Positions 26,903 through 36,584 are shown, numbered from the stretch's first letter. The stretch is DNA of 64,000 nt from an uncultured Sulfitobacter sp. (GCA_947502265.1 CANMZB010000016.1:38492-102491), one strand, 5' to 3'. Translations and numbers: made by a program. Notes: generated by a model not told the origin, from the letters alone.

Positions 26903-26974
26903 GGCACACTGCTATACGCTGTTCGAGGCGGCGTCACCTGACAGAATGTCACAAGGCTGTGGACAGGATGTAAC

Positions 26975-27232
26975 ATGCCGCCTACCTATGGCGTTATGAC
27001 CCATGATCTTGATGCCACAGGGCTTTTATGTCCGCTTCCCGTTCTCAAAGCACGCAAGCGCCTACAGGCACTTGACACAGGGGAACGCCTGCGTATGCGG
27101 GCGGATGATCCTGCCGCCGTGATCGATGTGCCGCATTTTTGTGCCGAAAGCGGTCACCGGTTGGTGGAGACCTGCGAGGAAGGCGGCGTGCAGATTTACC
27201 TGATCGAAAAAGTCGTTTCGCCAAAACCCTGA
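26975..27232 (+). CDS. TusA-family sulfur carrier
   Basis: An 85-residue sulfur carrier of the TusA/SirA/YedF fold. The active-site cysteine is in ATGLLCPLPVLKARKRL. I keep ATG 26975 because GGACAGG lies 8 bases upstream; ATG 26996 would give the usual shorter N-terminus (MTHDLDATG). The partner is unknown. It is divergent from ccdA and followed by a strong terminator. Confidence 0.85.
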   Translation: MPPTYGVMTHDLDATGLLCPLPVLKARKRLQALDTGERLRMRADDPAAVIDVPHFCAESGHRLVETCEEGGVQIYLIEKVVSPKP

Positions 27233-27242
27233 CTGGTAATGA

Positions 27243-27271
27243 AAAAGGCAGGCCGTGATGGCCTGCCTTTT
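27243..27271. terminator. Bidirectional terminator between tusA-like gene and rne
   Basis: A 12-bp perfect stem (AAAAGGCAGGCC and GGCCTGCCTTTT) with a 5-nt loop. The T-run is built into each arm, so it works for both convergent genes. Confidence 0.9.
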
Positions 27272-27294
27272 GTTATCATCCCGGCCCGCTTTGT

Positions 27295-30258
27295 TTAGCG
27301 GCTGCCCAGTGACCACCAGCCTTTGCGGCGTGGTTTGTCCTTTTTAGGCTCATCCGGCTCGGCTTCTGCTTCCGGCTCGGCATCTGCTGTTGCCTCCGTG
27401 GGGCCGTTTGCCTCGGCAGGTACTGCTTGAGGCGCACTGATCGGTGTTTCCGGTTCGGCTGTCACTGGAACTTCCGCGTCCTTGGAAGCTTCCTCGGTCT
27501 TCGGCGTCTCCCCGGCCGCGGGGGCCTCCTCTTCGGTCGGCGCGACCACTTCAGCCGCCGGTGCAGCTTCAACCGCCACGGTTTCGTCCGCTTTTGGAGC
27601 ATCCTCAACCGTCAAAGGTTCTGCAACGGGCAGAGCATCGGCAGCCACAGGTGTCACTTCAGCGGTCGGGACTTCCTCGGCCTTCGGGGGCTCTTCGGAG
27701 GTCGCTTCCGCAACCGGTGCTTTCTCTGCTACGGCCTTGGGCTTGCGCGGCGCGCGTTTGCGCTTTGGCTTCTCTGCTTTCTCTGCCGTTTCTTCAGGCG
27801 CATCCGCCGAAACGACGGCATCGTCGGATTTGGCCACTTCCACCTCTTCCTTCGGCTTGCTGCGCGAGCGCGAGCGGCTGCGCGGCTTGGGCTTGGGCTT
27901 TTCTGCGTCGGCGTCGACCTCAGCTTCGGCGTCCGGCGTGGCCTCTGTTACAGCGTCCGATTCGGTTGTGGCAGGTTTTTCTGCACTGTCGTTATCGGCT
28001 GACCTTTCGGCGTCGCCCTGATCGTCGGACTCGTTTTCGTCACCGTTGTTTTCGTCGCCGTTGTCGCCGTTGTTGTCATCGGATCCGTTCGATTTGCCAC
28101 CACGGCTGCGACGCCGGCGGCGGCGCTTGCGCTTGGGCTTGTCATCGGTGTCGTCCCCGTTGCCATCGGAGGACGTCGCTTGCGACTCCTCCTGGTCCTC
28201 GGCGGCCACGTCCTCATCCGCCTGTGCCGCTTCGTCCTCGTCGATCTGATCCATCAAAGAGGTGTTCACAGAAACGATATGGGCCGCTGCGGGCGCGACA
28301 ATGCGGGTGGCCGTCTTGAATTTCTCGACGGTGAAATCAGGGCTGACCAGATGCGGATCACCTTCGACGCGCACGCTAAGACCATACCGCTTCTCGATGT
28401 TGGCGATGTGTTCGCGCTTCTGGTTCATCAGAAAATTCGCGATGCCAACCGGCGCCTTGATCAACACTTCGCGTGAACGGTTGCGGGTGCCTTCTTCTTC
28501 GATGGTGCGCAGGATCGCCAGGGCAAGGTTGTCGTCGGAACGGATCAAACCGGTGCCGTGACACACCTGACAAGGTTGTGTTGTGGCCTCGATCATGCCG
28601 GGGCGTAGACGCTGGCGGCTCATCTCCATCAAGCCAAAGCCAGAGATGCGTCCGATCTGGATGCGCGCACGGTCGGTCTTGAGCTTGTCTTTCATCCGTT
28701 TTTCGACGGACGCGTTGTTCCTGCGCTCGTCCATGTCGATAAAGTCGATGACAATCAGACCGGCGAGATCGCGCAGACGCACCTGACGGGCAACCTCGTC
28801 GGCGGCTTCGAGGTTGGTCTTGAGCGCGGTTTGTTCGATCGAGCCTTCCTTGGTCGCGCGGCCGGAGTTCACATCAACCGCCACAAGCGCTTCGGTCACG
28901 CCGATCACGATATAGCCGCCCGAGGGCAATTGTACCGTGGGGTTAAACATGCCCGACAGATAGGATTCGACCTGATAGCGCGCGAACAGCGGCAACTGGT
29001 CTTCGTACCGTTTTACGTTTTTCGCATGGGACGGCATGATCATTTTCATGAAGTCCTTGGCGATGCGGTAGCCGCGCTCGCCTTCGACATGAATTTCGTC
29101 GATGTCGCGGTTGTAAAGATCGCGGATTGACCGTTTGATCAGGTCGCCTTCTTCGTAAATCTTCGCGGGCGCGATGGATTTCAGCGTCAGCTCGCGGATT
29201 TGTTCCCACAGGCGTTGCAGATATTCATAGTCGCGTCTGATTTCCGCTTTGGTGCGCTTGGCCCCTGCTGTGCGCACGATCAGACCGGCACCGCGTGGCA
29301 CCGTGATCTCGTTCGCGATCTCTTTGAGCTTCTTGCGGTCGGCGGCGTTGGTGATCTTCCGGCTGATGCCACCGCCACGCGCGGTGTTGGGCATCAAAAC
29401 GCAATACCGGCCCGCAAGGCTAAGATAGGTTGTGAGCGCCGCGCCTTTGTTGCCGCGCTCTTCCTTCACGACCTGCACCAGAAGGATCTGGCGGACCTTG
29501 ATGACTTCCTGAATTTTATAACGACGTGCGCGCGGTTTGCGCACAGGGCGAACATCTTCGCTGTCGTCTTCGTCAGCAACGGATTCGATACTCTCGTCCT
29601 TGTCGGTCGCTTGGGTATCGTCATCGCTGTTGTTGTCGTCATCGTCATCGTCGGACGCGCTGTCATCATTGCCATTGTCGTCGGAAACGCTGTCGTCATC
29701 GTCATTGTTGCCGGATGCGCTGTTGTCGTCTGAATCGGGGGTTTCTACCGGCGTTTCCCGAACACGCTCCATGGGAGAGGACGCTTCGTCCTCGCTCACT
29801 TCAACTTCGTCATCATCGCTTAGATCGACAGTTTCCATGCCATCGATCTCGGTCGAGACTTTGGCGTCGTCGCTGGTGGCATCCTCGGCCTTGGACTTCG
29901 AACGGCTGCGCGTGCGCGAACGGCGCTTGGGCTTTTCGTCGTCTTCCTCCCTTGCGGCCTGCGCCTCGGCATAGGCACGCTCTTCTTCAAGCAGCGCCTC
30001 GCGGTCTGCTACGGGAATCTGGTAATAGTCGGGGTGAATTTCCGAAAAGGCGAGGAACCCGTGGCGGTTTCCACCGTAATCCACAAAGGCCGCCTGCAAG
30101 GACGGCTCAACGCGCGTTACCTTGGCAAGATAAATATTTCCGGCGAGTTGCCGTTTATTTTCGGATTCAAAGTCGAATTCCTCAACTTTGTGTCCGTCCA
30201 CCACCACGACACGGGTTTCTTCCGCGTGGGTGGCATCGATAAGCATTTTCTTAGGCAT
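27295..30258 (-). CDS. rne: Ribonuclease E
   Basis: Endoribonuclease of the degradosome, 987 residues. The catalytic half has an S1 domain (from residue ~38, NIYLAKVTRVEPSLQAAFVD), the DNase I-like active site (LVAVDVNSGR and IVIDFIDMDERRN) and the zinc link CQVCHGTG. The S1 domain is interrupted at about residues 105-246 by a long insert, first basic (Arg/Ser) and then extremely Asp/Asn/Ser-rich. The C-terminal ~370 residues are disordered, with alternating acidic and Arg/Lys-rich blocks. ATG 30258 starts the family sequence MPKKMLIDATHAEETRV. Confidence 0.96.
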   Translation of the reverse strand: MPKKMLIDATHAEETRVVVVDGHKVEEFDFESENKRQLAGNIYLAKVTRVEPSLQAAFVDYGGNRHGFLAFSEIHPDYYQIPVADREALLEEERAYAEAQAAREEDDEKPKRRSRTRSRSKSKAEDATSDDAKVSTEIDGMETVDLSDDDEVEVSEDEASSPMERVRETPVETPDSDDNSASGNNDDDDSVSDDNGNDDSASDDDDDDNNSDDDTQATDKDESIESVADEDDSEDVRPVRKPRARRYKIQEVIKVRQILLVQVVKEERGNKGAALTTYLSLAGRYCVLMPNTARGGGISRKITNAADRKKLKEIANEITVPRGAGLIVRTAGAKRTKAEIRRDYEYLQRLWEQIRELTLKSIAPAKIYEEGDLIKRSIRDLYNRDIDEIHVEGERGYRIAKDFMKMIMPSHAKNVKRYEDQLPLFARYQVESYLSGMFNPTVQLPSGGYIVIGVTEALVAVDVNSGRATKEGSIEQTALKTNLEAADEVARQVRLRDLAGLIVIDFIDMDERRNNASVEKRMKDKLKTDRARIQIGRISGFGLMEMSRQRLRPGMIEATTQPCQVCHGTGLIRSDDNLALAILRTIEEEGTRNRSREVLIKAPVGIANFLMNQKREHIANIEKRYGLSVRVEGDPHLVSPDFTVEKFKTATRIVAPAAAHIVSVNTSLMDQIDEDEAAQADEDVAAEDQEESQATSSDGNGDDTDDKPKRKRRRRRRSRGGKSNGSDDNNGDNGDENNGDENESDDQGDAERSADNDSAEKPATTESDAVTEATPDAEAEVDADAEKPKPKPRSRSRSRSKPKEEVEVAKSDDAVVSADAPEETAEKAEKPKRKRAPRKPKAVAEKAPVAEATSEEPPKAEEVPTAEVTPVAADALPVAEPLTVEDAPKADETVAVEAAPAAEVVAPTEEEAPAAGETPKTEEASKDAEVPVTAEPETPISAPQAVPAEANGPTEATADAEPEAEAEPDEPKKDKPRRKGWWSLGSR

Positions 30259-30826
30259 AAGTCCATTTTGCACAAGCGCGGGCGCGCGATCCTCCCTGGA
30301 GGAGCCGCACGATGCGTCGAATGTCTTGTCAGGGCGATTGGAGACGCGGCGTCAGCGCGGCCTGTCAGGCCGGGCAGTAAACAGCTTGGTGCGTTTGCGC
30401 GCGTCATCGCGGTTTTCTCCGATACAAAGCGGGGGCCAGTGCTGTGCACGGCGCCCGCCGTATCCATTAAAACTGTGTCGCCTCGGGCGCTTGGCCTTTG
30501 GCATCCATCAGCATCTCATTTACCGTTTCCGGCGTGATCGGTCTGTCACAACGCGAGACTGGCCCGGTACAACAGCGAAATTCGTAGGATACATCGTCAG
30601 CGCATGCGCGCGACGAGGCTCCACCCCCTAGATAAGAGCACGTGCCCCCCAAACACAATGGGCAATCTCGCCATGTGGTTGCAAAAACGTAAAACTGCTG
30701 GCCGGATGGCGTGCATTTGGGTGTCCCATCATTGCGCGACATATTGCCGCCAACCCGAATTGCCCATACTGTTGCCCTATAAACCATGGGCCACTGCGCG
30801 CCCTGGGCTTCACATTAGGAGACACT
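30259..30826. other. Intergenic region upstream of rne
   Basis: A 568-bp region between rne (minus) and the lipoprotein gene (plus). It must hold the rne leader; long rne leaders are used for autoregulation in other bacteria. A minus-strand open frame at 30467-30787 is cysteine-rich and unlike any family I know, so I do not call it. I see no tRNA, no strong hairpin-plus-T-run and no repeat. Confidence 0.5.
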
Positions 30827-31123
30827 ATGCGTTACGTTCTGCGCCCTGCCACATTACTTTGCCTGGCTACATTGACCCTCGCCGCCTGTGATCCGGCCGA
30901 ATTTGATTCCGACCCGGACGTGCGCCGCGATGCACGGGCCAACCGGACCTGTATCAACGCCGTGGCAAATCAAACCGGCGATAAAACGGCGCAACTCAAT
31001 ACAACGCTGCCAATTGTCGAGATCAACCAGTATATTATCGACGCCCCTGCCTTGCAGGAAAGCTGGATGTGTCGCACCGACGACGAAGGCACCGCCACCC
31101 AGCTTTACAAGATCGGCGGGTAA
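30827..31123 (+). CDS. Small lipoprotein of unknown function
   Basis: A 98-residue protein with a signal sequence and lipobox (LTLAAC, Cys at residue ~24). The mature part is short and acidic, with two further cysteines (RTCINAV and WMCRTDD) that could form a disulfide. It resembles small outer-membrane or periplasmic lipoproteins of Rhodobacteraceae; the function is unknown. AGGAGAC lies just upstream of ATG 30827. It is convergent with dctD. Confidence 0.75.
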   Translation: MRYVLRPATLLCLATLTLAACDPAEFDSDPDVRRDARANRTCINAVANQTGDKTAQLNTTLPIVEINQYIIDAPALQESWMCRTDDEGTATQLYKIGG

Positions 31124-31162
31124 GGTATTGGCGCAGGCCGTAACGCCTGCGCCCTCCCCCGG

Positions 31163-32497
31163 TTACAGGTAATCAGACCGCTGTAGCTGATATTTCGCCA
31201 TCTTCTCGTTCAGAGTGCGGCGCGGCAAGCACAGCTCGTCCATCACGCTCGCGATAGAGCCTTTGTGCCGACGCATCGTGTTGTCGATCAGCATCCGCTC
31301 GAACGCTTCCACATATTCCTTCAACGGCTTGCCCTCGGTGGTCATCACCGGCTGCATCTCGTCATGATCCGACATCAGCAACGATGCGATGGTCCCCGAA
31401 CCGCGCCGCGATTGCAGCACCGCACGTTCCGCCACATTGATCAGTTGACGTACATTGCCTGGCCAAGGCGCTTGCAACAGCTGTGCGGCCTCCTGTGCAC
31501 TGACCTGCGGTGCCTCGCAGCCGTATTCATCGGCAAACTGCTCGCTTAACCGCGTAAACAGCGTGAGAATATCCTCACCGCGCTGGCGCAGCGGCGGCAC
31601 CGTAATACGCAGCGCCGCCAGACGGTAAAACAGGTCCGAGCGCAGCGCATCTTCCGATGTGCGCCCCGCTTCTTGCAAGTTGGAGATCGCAACGATCCGC
31701 GTCTCGGCGGGTGTGCCCTGCTCGTTTATCGCCGACAACAGACGCGCCTGAAGCGTCTCCGACAGCGCCTCCACATCCTCCAACACCAGCGTACCGCCGC
31801 GCGCTTCCTCGATCGCGGGCAATTGCGCGTCTTCGGGTTGCATCGGGCCGAACAGCCGCTTGCGCAGCGCATCCTCTTCAAAGGCGGCGCAGCTCACCAG
31901 CACGAATTTCTTGCCCGCGCGGCTGCCAACCGCATGCAGCGCATGCGCCACCAGCGTTTTGCCGGTGCCGGTTTCGCCGTCGATCAGCACATGACCGTCC
32001 GCCTGCCCCAGATCCAGAATATCCTCGCGCAGCCGCTCCATCACCGGGCTTTGACCGATCAGCTTTTTCATCAACTGGCCGCCATCGCTCAACTCGCGGC
32101 GCAGCGCACGGTTGTCCATCACCAAGCGGCGCGCAGAGGTGGCTTTCTTGGCAAGCTCGTTCATCCGGTCGGGGTTGAACGGTTTCTCCAGAAAGTCGAA
32201 CGCGCCCACGCGCATCGCCTCTACGGCCATCGGCACGTCCCCGTGACCGGTGATCATAATGACCGGCAACGCAGAATCGCTGCCCATGAGTTTCTTGAGA
32301 AACTGCATCCCATCCATGCCCGGCATCTTGATGTCGGAAATGACGATACCCGGATAATCCGGCCCCAACACCTTCAGCGCGTCTTCGGCGCAGGCAAAAG
32401 TTTCGGTGTCATACCCCGACAGCGCCAGCCATTGGCTGATCGACTGGCGCATGTCTTTTTCATCGTCGACAATCGCAATTTTCATCGCCTGTGCCAT
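31163..32497 (-). CDS. dctD: DctD-type response regulator lacking the sigma-54 contact loop
   Basis: Two-component regulator, 444 residues, partner of DctB. The receiver domain has DDEKD near residue 11 and the phospho-acceptor Asp55 in VISDIKMPG. The AAA+ domain has Walker A GETGTGKT (174-181). The GAFTGA loop expected just after the LFG motif (~216) is absent: only 16 residues separate LFG from GGTLVLEDVEAL. The Walker B reads LVLEDV instead of LFLDEI. The C-terminal HTH is SIASVMDELCLPRRTLNEKM. It probably regulates C4-dicarboxylate uptake, but not by the standard sigma-54 mechanism. Confidence 0.9.
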   Translation of the reverse strand: MAQAMKIAIVDDEKDMRQSISQWLALSGYDTETFACAEDALKVLGPDYPGIVISDIKMPGMDGMQFLKKLMGSDSALPVIMITGHGDVPMAVEAMRVGAFDFLEKPFNPDRMNELAKKATSARRLVMDNRALRRELSDGGQLMKKLIGQSPVMERLREDILDLGQADGHVLIDGETGTGKTLVAHALHAVGSRAGKKFVLVSCAAFEEDALRKRLFGPMQPEDAQLPAIEEARGGTLVLEDVEALSETLQARLLSAINEQGTPAETRIVAISNLQEAGRTSEDALRSDLFYRLAALRITVPPLRQRGEDILTLFTRLSEQFADEYGCEAPQVSAQEAAQLLQAPWPGNVRQLINVAERAVLQSRRGSGTIASLLMSDHDEMQPVMTTEGKPLKEYVEAFERMLIDNTMRRHKGSIASVMDELCLPRRTLNEKMAKYQLQRSDYL

Positions 32498-32500
32498 ATT

Positions 32501-34270
32501 TTACTCCGCCGCCTGTGTCTCTAATTCGCCGTCAAAGATCGGCAATTGCATTTCAAAAACCGCGCCGCCGTGCTGGCCGTTGCGCGCCGTCAGCCGCCCG
32601 TCCAGATCTGTCACGATACCGGAGGAGATCGCAAGGCCAAGGCCCACGCCGTCGCCCGGTTGCTTGGTGGTATAGAACGGCTCGAAGAGCGCATCCAAGT
32701 CCTCGATTCCCGGTCCGTTGTCGCGCACTGTAAGCGTTGCCGTCTCTCCCGCCGACAAAATAATTTCCACCTTGGGGTTCCGTTCAGATTTGGTAGCATC
32801 AAGCGCATTGCGCAAGAGGTTCACCAAAACCTGTTCAATCCGCATCCTGTCGCCCAGCACCCGCACCGGATCATCGGGAAGGATGCGCACGATCTGAACC
32901 TGACGCTGGCGCAGCTGCGGCTCCATCATCGACAGCGCGGCGGCAAGCGCATCGGCCATATTGACCGGAGAAAGCGCCTCCTGCCCCTTGCGGGCATAGG
33001 ATTTCAGTTGCCGCGTGATGGCCCCCATCCGCTCGATCAGATCATCAATACGTCCGAACGAACTTAACGCTTCCTCGGGCCGGTTACGTCGCAACAACAG
33101 CCGCGCACCCGCCAGATAGGTCTTCATCGCGGCCAGCGGTTGGTTCAACTCATGGCTGACAGCCGCGGACATTTCGCCCAAAGCCGCCAGCTTGCTTGAC
33201 TGCTCAAGGGTCTGTTCGGCAACGGCAAGCGTCTCTTGCACACGCTTGCGCTCGGCGATTTCGCGCTGAAGGGCTGCGTTCAATGCGCGAAGCTCTGCCG
33301 ATTCCCGTTGGAACAACGCGGCGCGTCCTGCCGTGCGACGGCTCAGCGCGTAGAAGGTCAGCGCCAAAAGTATCGCGAATCCCATGACTTCCAGCGCCAG
33401 CACCCCGTTCACCCGCTCGCGTACGGAGGCGTATGTCGTGTAAGACACCATCCGCCAGCCACGAAAATTCACCCGCGCCTCAAGACGCATCACCGCCTCG
33501 CCTTGCAAATACGCGTCGGGCGGCAGGGCCGTCCAATCTGCGGTGACTTGAATTGCCCGTTCGATGGCACTTTGCGGCGTCTGCTTGGCCAGCGCGTCGA
33601 CTTCTGTCTTACCGCGCCAGCGGGACTCGGTTGCCAACAGGATCTGGCCATTGCTGTCCGTCACAATCACCGCGTCCGAAATCCCCGCCCACGCGCGCTC
33701 GAACTTTTTCAGATCCACTTCTGCCGCAATAACGCCCACGGTGGTGCCGCCATTCTGGATACGTCTCGAATAGAAGAATCGAAATCCACTTCCGTCTTGG
33801 GGGATCACGCTGAAAATTGTGGCGTTCGACCGGATGGCATCAACGAAATACGGCTCCGATCGGTGGGCCGCGCCGATCCGGCTGCGATCTGTTGCGGCAA
33901 CCGTGCGCCCGTCCATGTCCAGCAAAAGCAAAGACGCCGCGCCGATCTCCTCGACGAATGAAATCAGGCGTTGGGTAGATAGCGTGTAATCCGCGCTTTC
34001 CAGCGCCGAAATCAACGTGGGGTCACGCCCCAGAAGCTGCGGCACGATGGCATTCTGGCGTAGCTCCGCAAGAAGGTTGCCCCCGTACAGGGCAATTCGC
34101 AATTCCGCGCGATTGCGCGTGCTTTCGGTAAAACGGTCCGTCAGCAGCCTGTTGGTGACCGAAATGATCGCAACAGCAAAAACCAGAAGCAAGGCCAACG
34201 CCACGCGCACCCGCCAGCTGACTGCCGCCGGCTGCCGGGAAAGGGTCGCTTGGGAAATTCCATCCTCCAT
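32501..34270 (-). CDS. dctB: C4-dicarboxylate sensor histidine kinase
   Basis: Membrane sensor kinase, 589 residues. A first transmembrane helix lies at ~residues 15-37 (VRVALALLLVFAVAIISVTN). It is followed by a ~250-residue periplasmic double-PAS sensor (LLLDMDGRTVAATDRSRIGA is typical of DctB), a second helix (VLALEVMGFAILLALTFYAL), a coiled coil, and the kinase core. Phospho-His is in EMSAAVSHELNQPLAAMKTY, with N-box NLLRNALDAT and G-box DNGPGIEDL. I use ATG 34270; a GTG at 34276 is also possible. It precedes dctD by 3 bp. Confidence 0.93.
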   Translation of the reverse strand: MEDGISQATLSRQPAAVSWRVRVALALLLVFAVAIISVTNRLLTDRFTESTRNRAELRIALYGGNLLAELRQNAIVPQLLGRDPTLISALESADYTLSTQRLISFVEEIGAASLLLLDMDGRTVAATDRSRIGAAHRSEPYFVDAIRSNATIFSVIPQDGSGFRFFYSRRIQNGGTTVGVIAAEVDLKKFERAWAGISDAVIVTDSNGQILLATESRWRGKTEVDALAKQTPQSAIERAIQVTADWTALPPDAYLQGEAVMRLEARVNFRGWRMVSYTTYASVRERVNGVLALEVMGFAILLALTFYALSRRTAGRAALFQRESAELRALNAALQREIAERKRVQETLAVAEQTLEQSSKLAALGEMSAAVSHELNQPLAAMKTYLAGARLLLRRNRPEEALSSFGRIDDLIERMGAITRQLKSYARKGQEALSPVNMADALAAALSMMEPQLRQRQVQIVRILPDDPVRVLGDRMRIEQVLVNLLRNALDATKSERNPKVEIILSAGETATLTVRDNGPGIEDLDALFEPFYTTKQPGDGVGLGLAISSGIVTDLDGRLTARNGQHGGAVFEMQLPIFDGELETQAAE

Positions 34271-34305
34271 TGACACATCCTATCACGCGGACGCGCCACC
34301 TCAAG

Positions 34306-34974
34306 TCAAGCTGTGCTTAACGCACCGGTCAATGCGCGGAAGAGCGCCGTTCCATCCGTCCCGCCGTGGCCCGTGTCCGCCGCCCGCTCGGGGTGGGGCA
34401 TCAAGCCCAAAACACGCCGGTTCTGCGACAGGATGCCTGCGATATCCGCCTGCGCCCCGTTAGGGTTGTCGGTATAGGTGAACGCGATGCGATCCTCGCC
34501 TTGCAGCCGCGCAATCGTGTCGGCGTCTGCGAAATAATTGCCGTCGTGGTGCGCAATCGGAATGTCGATCACGTCGCCCGCATTATAACCAGCGGTGTAA
34601 TCGGACGCCGAGGTTTCCACCTTCAGACCAACAGTCTTGCAAATGTATTTCAGCCCCGCATTGCGCAACAAGGCACCCGGCAGCAGCCCCGTTTCGGTCA
34701 AAACCTGAAAGCCGTTGCAAATGCCTATCACATAGCCGCCGCGCCCGGCATGGGTCGCCACGGATTTGCAGATCGGTGAATTCGCGGCAATTGCCCCGCA
34801 GCGCAGATAATCGCCGTAGGAAAAACCACCAGGTATACCAACGATGTCGATCCCGTCGGGCAGCGCACTGTCCTTGTGCCAGACCATCGTGACGTCCGCG
34901 CCCGCACGCTCGAACGCGACGGCAAGGTCGCGATCACAGTTTGAACCCGGGAATACAATGACAGCGGCGCGCAT
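34306..34974 (-). CDS. purQ: Phosphoribosylformylglycinamidine synthase, glutaminase subunit
   Basis: Glutamine amidotransferase subunit of the three-part FGAM synthase (PurL-PurQ-PurS). The catalytic Cys is in [18 protein letters not shown] and the His/Glu pair in LMPHPERA. The 222-residue length is normal. Its ATG overlaps the stop of a 16-codon ORF as TGATG, which in turn overlaps purS. Confidence 0.95.
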   Translation of the reverse strand: MRAAVIVFPGSNCDRDLAVAFERAGADVTMVWHKDSALPDGIDIVGIPGGFSYGDYLRCGAIAANSPICKSVATHAGRGGYVIGICNGFQVLTETGLLPGALLRNAGLKYICKTVGLKVETSASDYTAGYNAGDVIDIPIAHHDGNYFADADTIARLQGEDRIAFTYTDNPNGAQADIAGILSQNRRVLGLMPHPERAADTGHGGTDGTALFRALTGALSTA

Positions 34975-35024
34975 CAGAACATTACCTTTGCGTATTCCAT
35001 CACAGCTTCTTTCGCGTATTCCAT
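34974..35024 (-). CDS. 16-codon ORF coupled to purS and purQ
   Basis: Between purS and purQ on the minus strand is an ORF of 16 codons plus stop. Its ATG overlaps the purS stop as TGATG and its TGA overlaps the purQ ATG as TGATG. The peptide is two near-repeats of 8 residues ([16 protein letters not shown]), created by a duplicated DNA segment (gcgtattccatcac at 34990-35003 and 35014-35027 on the plus strand). It may simply keep ribosomes moving from purS to purQ. Whether the peptide has a function is unknown. Confidence 0.45.
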   Translation of the reverse strand: MEYAKEAVMEYAKVMF

Positions 35025-35254
35025 CACGACATCTCCACCGAGTAGCTCTCGATCACCGTATTCGCCAGCAGCTTCTCGCACATCTGCTCGACATCCGCTT
35101 GCGTAGATCCCTCTGCCAGATCCAGCTCGATCACCTTCCCCTGGCGTACACCTTTGACCCCGTCAAAGCCCATCGCGCCAAGCGCGTGACGCACGGCCTC
35201 GCCTTGCGGATCGAGAACCCCGTTCTTCAGCATCACATGCACCCGTGCCTTCAT
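35024..35254 (-). CDS. purS: Phosphoribosylformylglycinamidine synthase subunit PurS
   Basis: Small structural subunit of the multi-protein FGAM synthase, 76 residues. It has the family core [34 protein letters not shown] and [16 protein letters not shown] 35254 is chosen; the frame is open five codons further upstream. It lies between purC and purQ in a minus-strand purine cluster. Confidence 0.94.
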   Translation of the reverse strand: MKARVHVMLKNGVLDPQGEAVRHALGAMGFDGVKGVRQGKVIELDLAEGSTQADVEQMCEKLLANTVIESYSVEMS

Positions 35255-35322
35255 GGCAATTCCCCTCAAATGTCGTAGGCCACATGCTTCATTTGGCCCT
35301 TAAACTTAATCCAACAGCCGCC

Positions 35323-36084
35323 TTAGTTGATCAGCGTCGGTTTTGTCATCGGCGTAGAGGACTTGGGCAACACGCCCAGCCGCTTGGCCACTTCAGTATA
35401 CGCATCCGTGAGCGAGCCCAGATCGCGGCGGAACACGTCCTTGTCCAGCTTTTGACCGGTCTCGATATCCCACAAACGACAGCTGTCGGGCGAGATTTCG
35501 TCAGCCACAATAAGCCGCTGGAAATCACCGTCATAAACGCGGCCGATTTCGATTTTGAAATCCACAAGACGGATCCCCACGGCCATCATCACACCGGACA
35601 GGAAATCATTGACCCGCAGCGCGAGGCTGAGAATGTCTTCCATGTCCTGCTGGCTGGCCCAGCCGAAAGCCGCAATATGCTCTTCCGTGACCAGCGGATC
35701 ACCAAGAGCGTCATCTTTGTAGCAGTATTCGACAATCGGGCGCGGCAGCTGCGTGCCTTCCTCGATGCCCAGCCGTTTGGACATGCTGCCTGCGGCATAG
35801 TTGCGCACGATCACTTCAAGCGGAATGATCTCAACCTGACGCACCAACTGCTCGCGCATGTTGAGACGCTTGATGAAATGGGTCGGCACACCGATCTGGT
35901 TGAGACCGGTCATGAAAAACTCCGACAGACGGTTGTTCAAAGCGCCTTTACCGTCGATCACATCTTTTTTCTGCGCATTGAACGCAGTTGCGTCGTCCTT
36001 GAAATACTGGACGATGGTTCCCGGCTCGGGGCCTTCATAAAGAATTTTTGCTTTGCCTTCGTAGATTTTCTTACGGCGGGCCAT
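35323..36084 (-). CDS. purC: Phosphoribosylaminoimidazole-succinocarboxamide synthase
   Basis: SAICAR synthetase, 253 residues. The N-terminus [20 protein letters not shown] and the segments [27 protein letters not shown] and [13 protein letters not shown] are typical, as is [13 protein letters not shown]. It is the first gene of the minus-strand purC-purS-purQ group, with a 68-bp gap before purS. Confidence 0.96.
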   Translation of the reverse strand: MARRKKIYEGKAKILYEGPEPGTIVQYFKDDATAFNAQKKDVIDGKGALNNRLSEFFMTGLNQIGVPTHFIKRLNMREQLVRQVEIIPLEVIVRNYAAGSMSKRLGIEEGTQLPRPIVEYCYKDDALGDPLVTEEHIAAFGWASQQDMEDILSLALRVNDFLSGVMMAVGIRLVDFKIEIGRVYDGDFQRLIVADEISPDSCRLWDIETGQKLDKDVFRRDLGSLTDAYTEVAKRLGVLPKSSTPMTKPTLIN

Positions 36085-36266
36085 GGGCGTCCCCTGTCTG
36101 CGGTGGCTCCGGGGAGATCCCGCTGCCTGTTGCGCCTCTCATAATGCAAGCCTGTGCTTGCTGCAAGCGCGCTCCCCCGGCGCATGTCCAATGCGGCCCT
36201 GTCTTGCGCACTGCGCCCGAATACCCCACATATAAGACATGTCAATGACGCCCAGAGGAGGTATGC

Positions 36267-36584
36267 ATGAGCACCTTTAACGAACGTGAAGAAGGCTTCG
36301 AGAAGAAATTCGCCCACGATGCCGAAATGCAATTCAAGGCAGACGCCCGTCGCAACAAGCTGTTGGGTCTCTGGGCCGCTGGTTTAATGGGGAAATCCGA
36401 CGCGGATGCCGCCGAGTACGCAAAAGAGGTCGTTAAATCGGACTTTGAAGAAGCCGGTCACGAAGACGTGTTCCGCAAGGTCTCGGGCGATCTGGGCCAC
36501 AGGGCCGACGAAACCACGATCCGCAGCAAAATGGCAGCCTTGATGATAGAGGCCAAAGCCCAATTGATGACGGAACTCGATTAG
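36267..36584 (+). CDS. F1Fo-ATPase zeta subunit (DUF1476)
   Basis: A 105-residue protein matching the alphaproteobacterial zeta subunit (DUF1476), a natural inhibitor that blocks ATP hydrolysis by F1. The N-terminal inhibitory region is FNEREEGFEKKFAHD and the core contains ARRNKLLGLWAAGLMG. It is divergent from purC across 182 bp and preceded by AGGAGG. It is a stand-alone gene followed by a strong terminator. Confidence 0.92.
   Translation: MSTFNEREEGFEKKFAHDAEMQFKADARRNKLLGLWAAGLMGKSDADAAEYAKEVVKSDFEEAGHEDVFRKVSGDLGHRADETTIRSKMAALMIEAKAQLMTELD

Noticed and set aside
27427..28319. Several long plus-strand frames opposite rne
   Set aside because: They mirror the low-complexity C-terminal part of RNase E and have no start signal or family match.
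30467..30787. 106-codon cysteine-rich minus-strand frame upstream of rne
   Set aside because: No recognisable family, no ribosome-binding site I trust and unusual Cys content. It may be noncoding leader, so it is described only as part of the gap.
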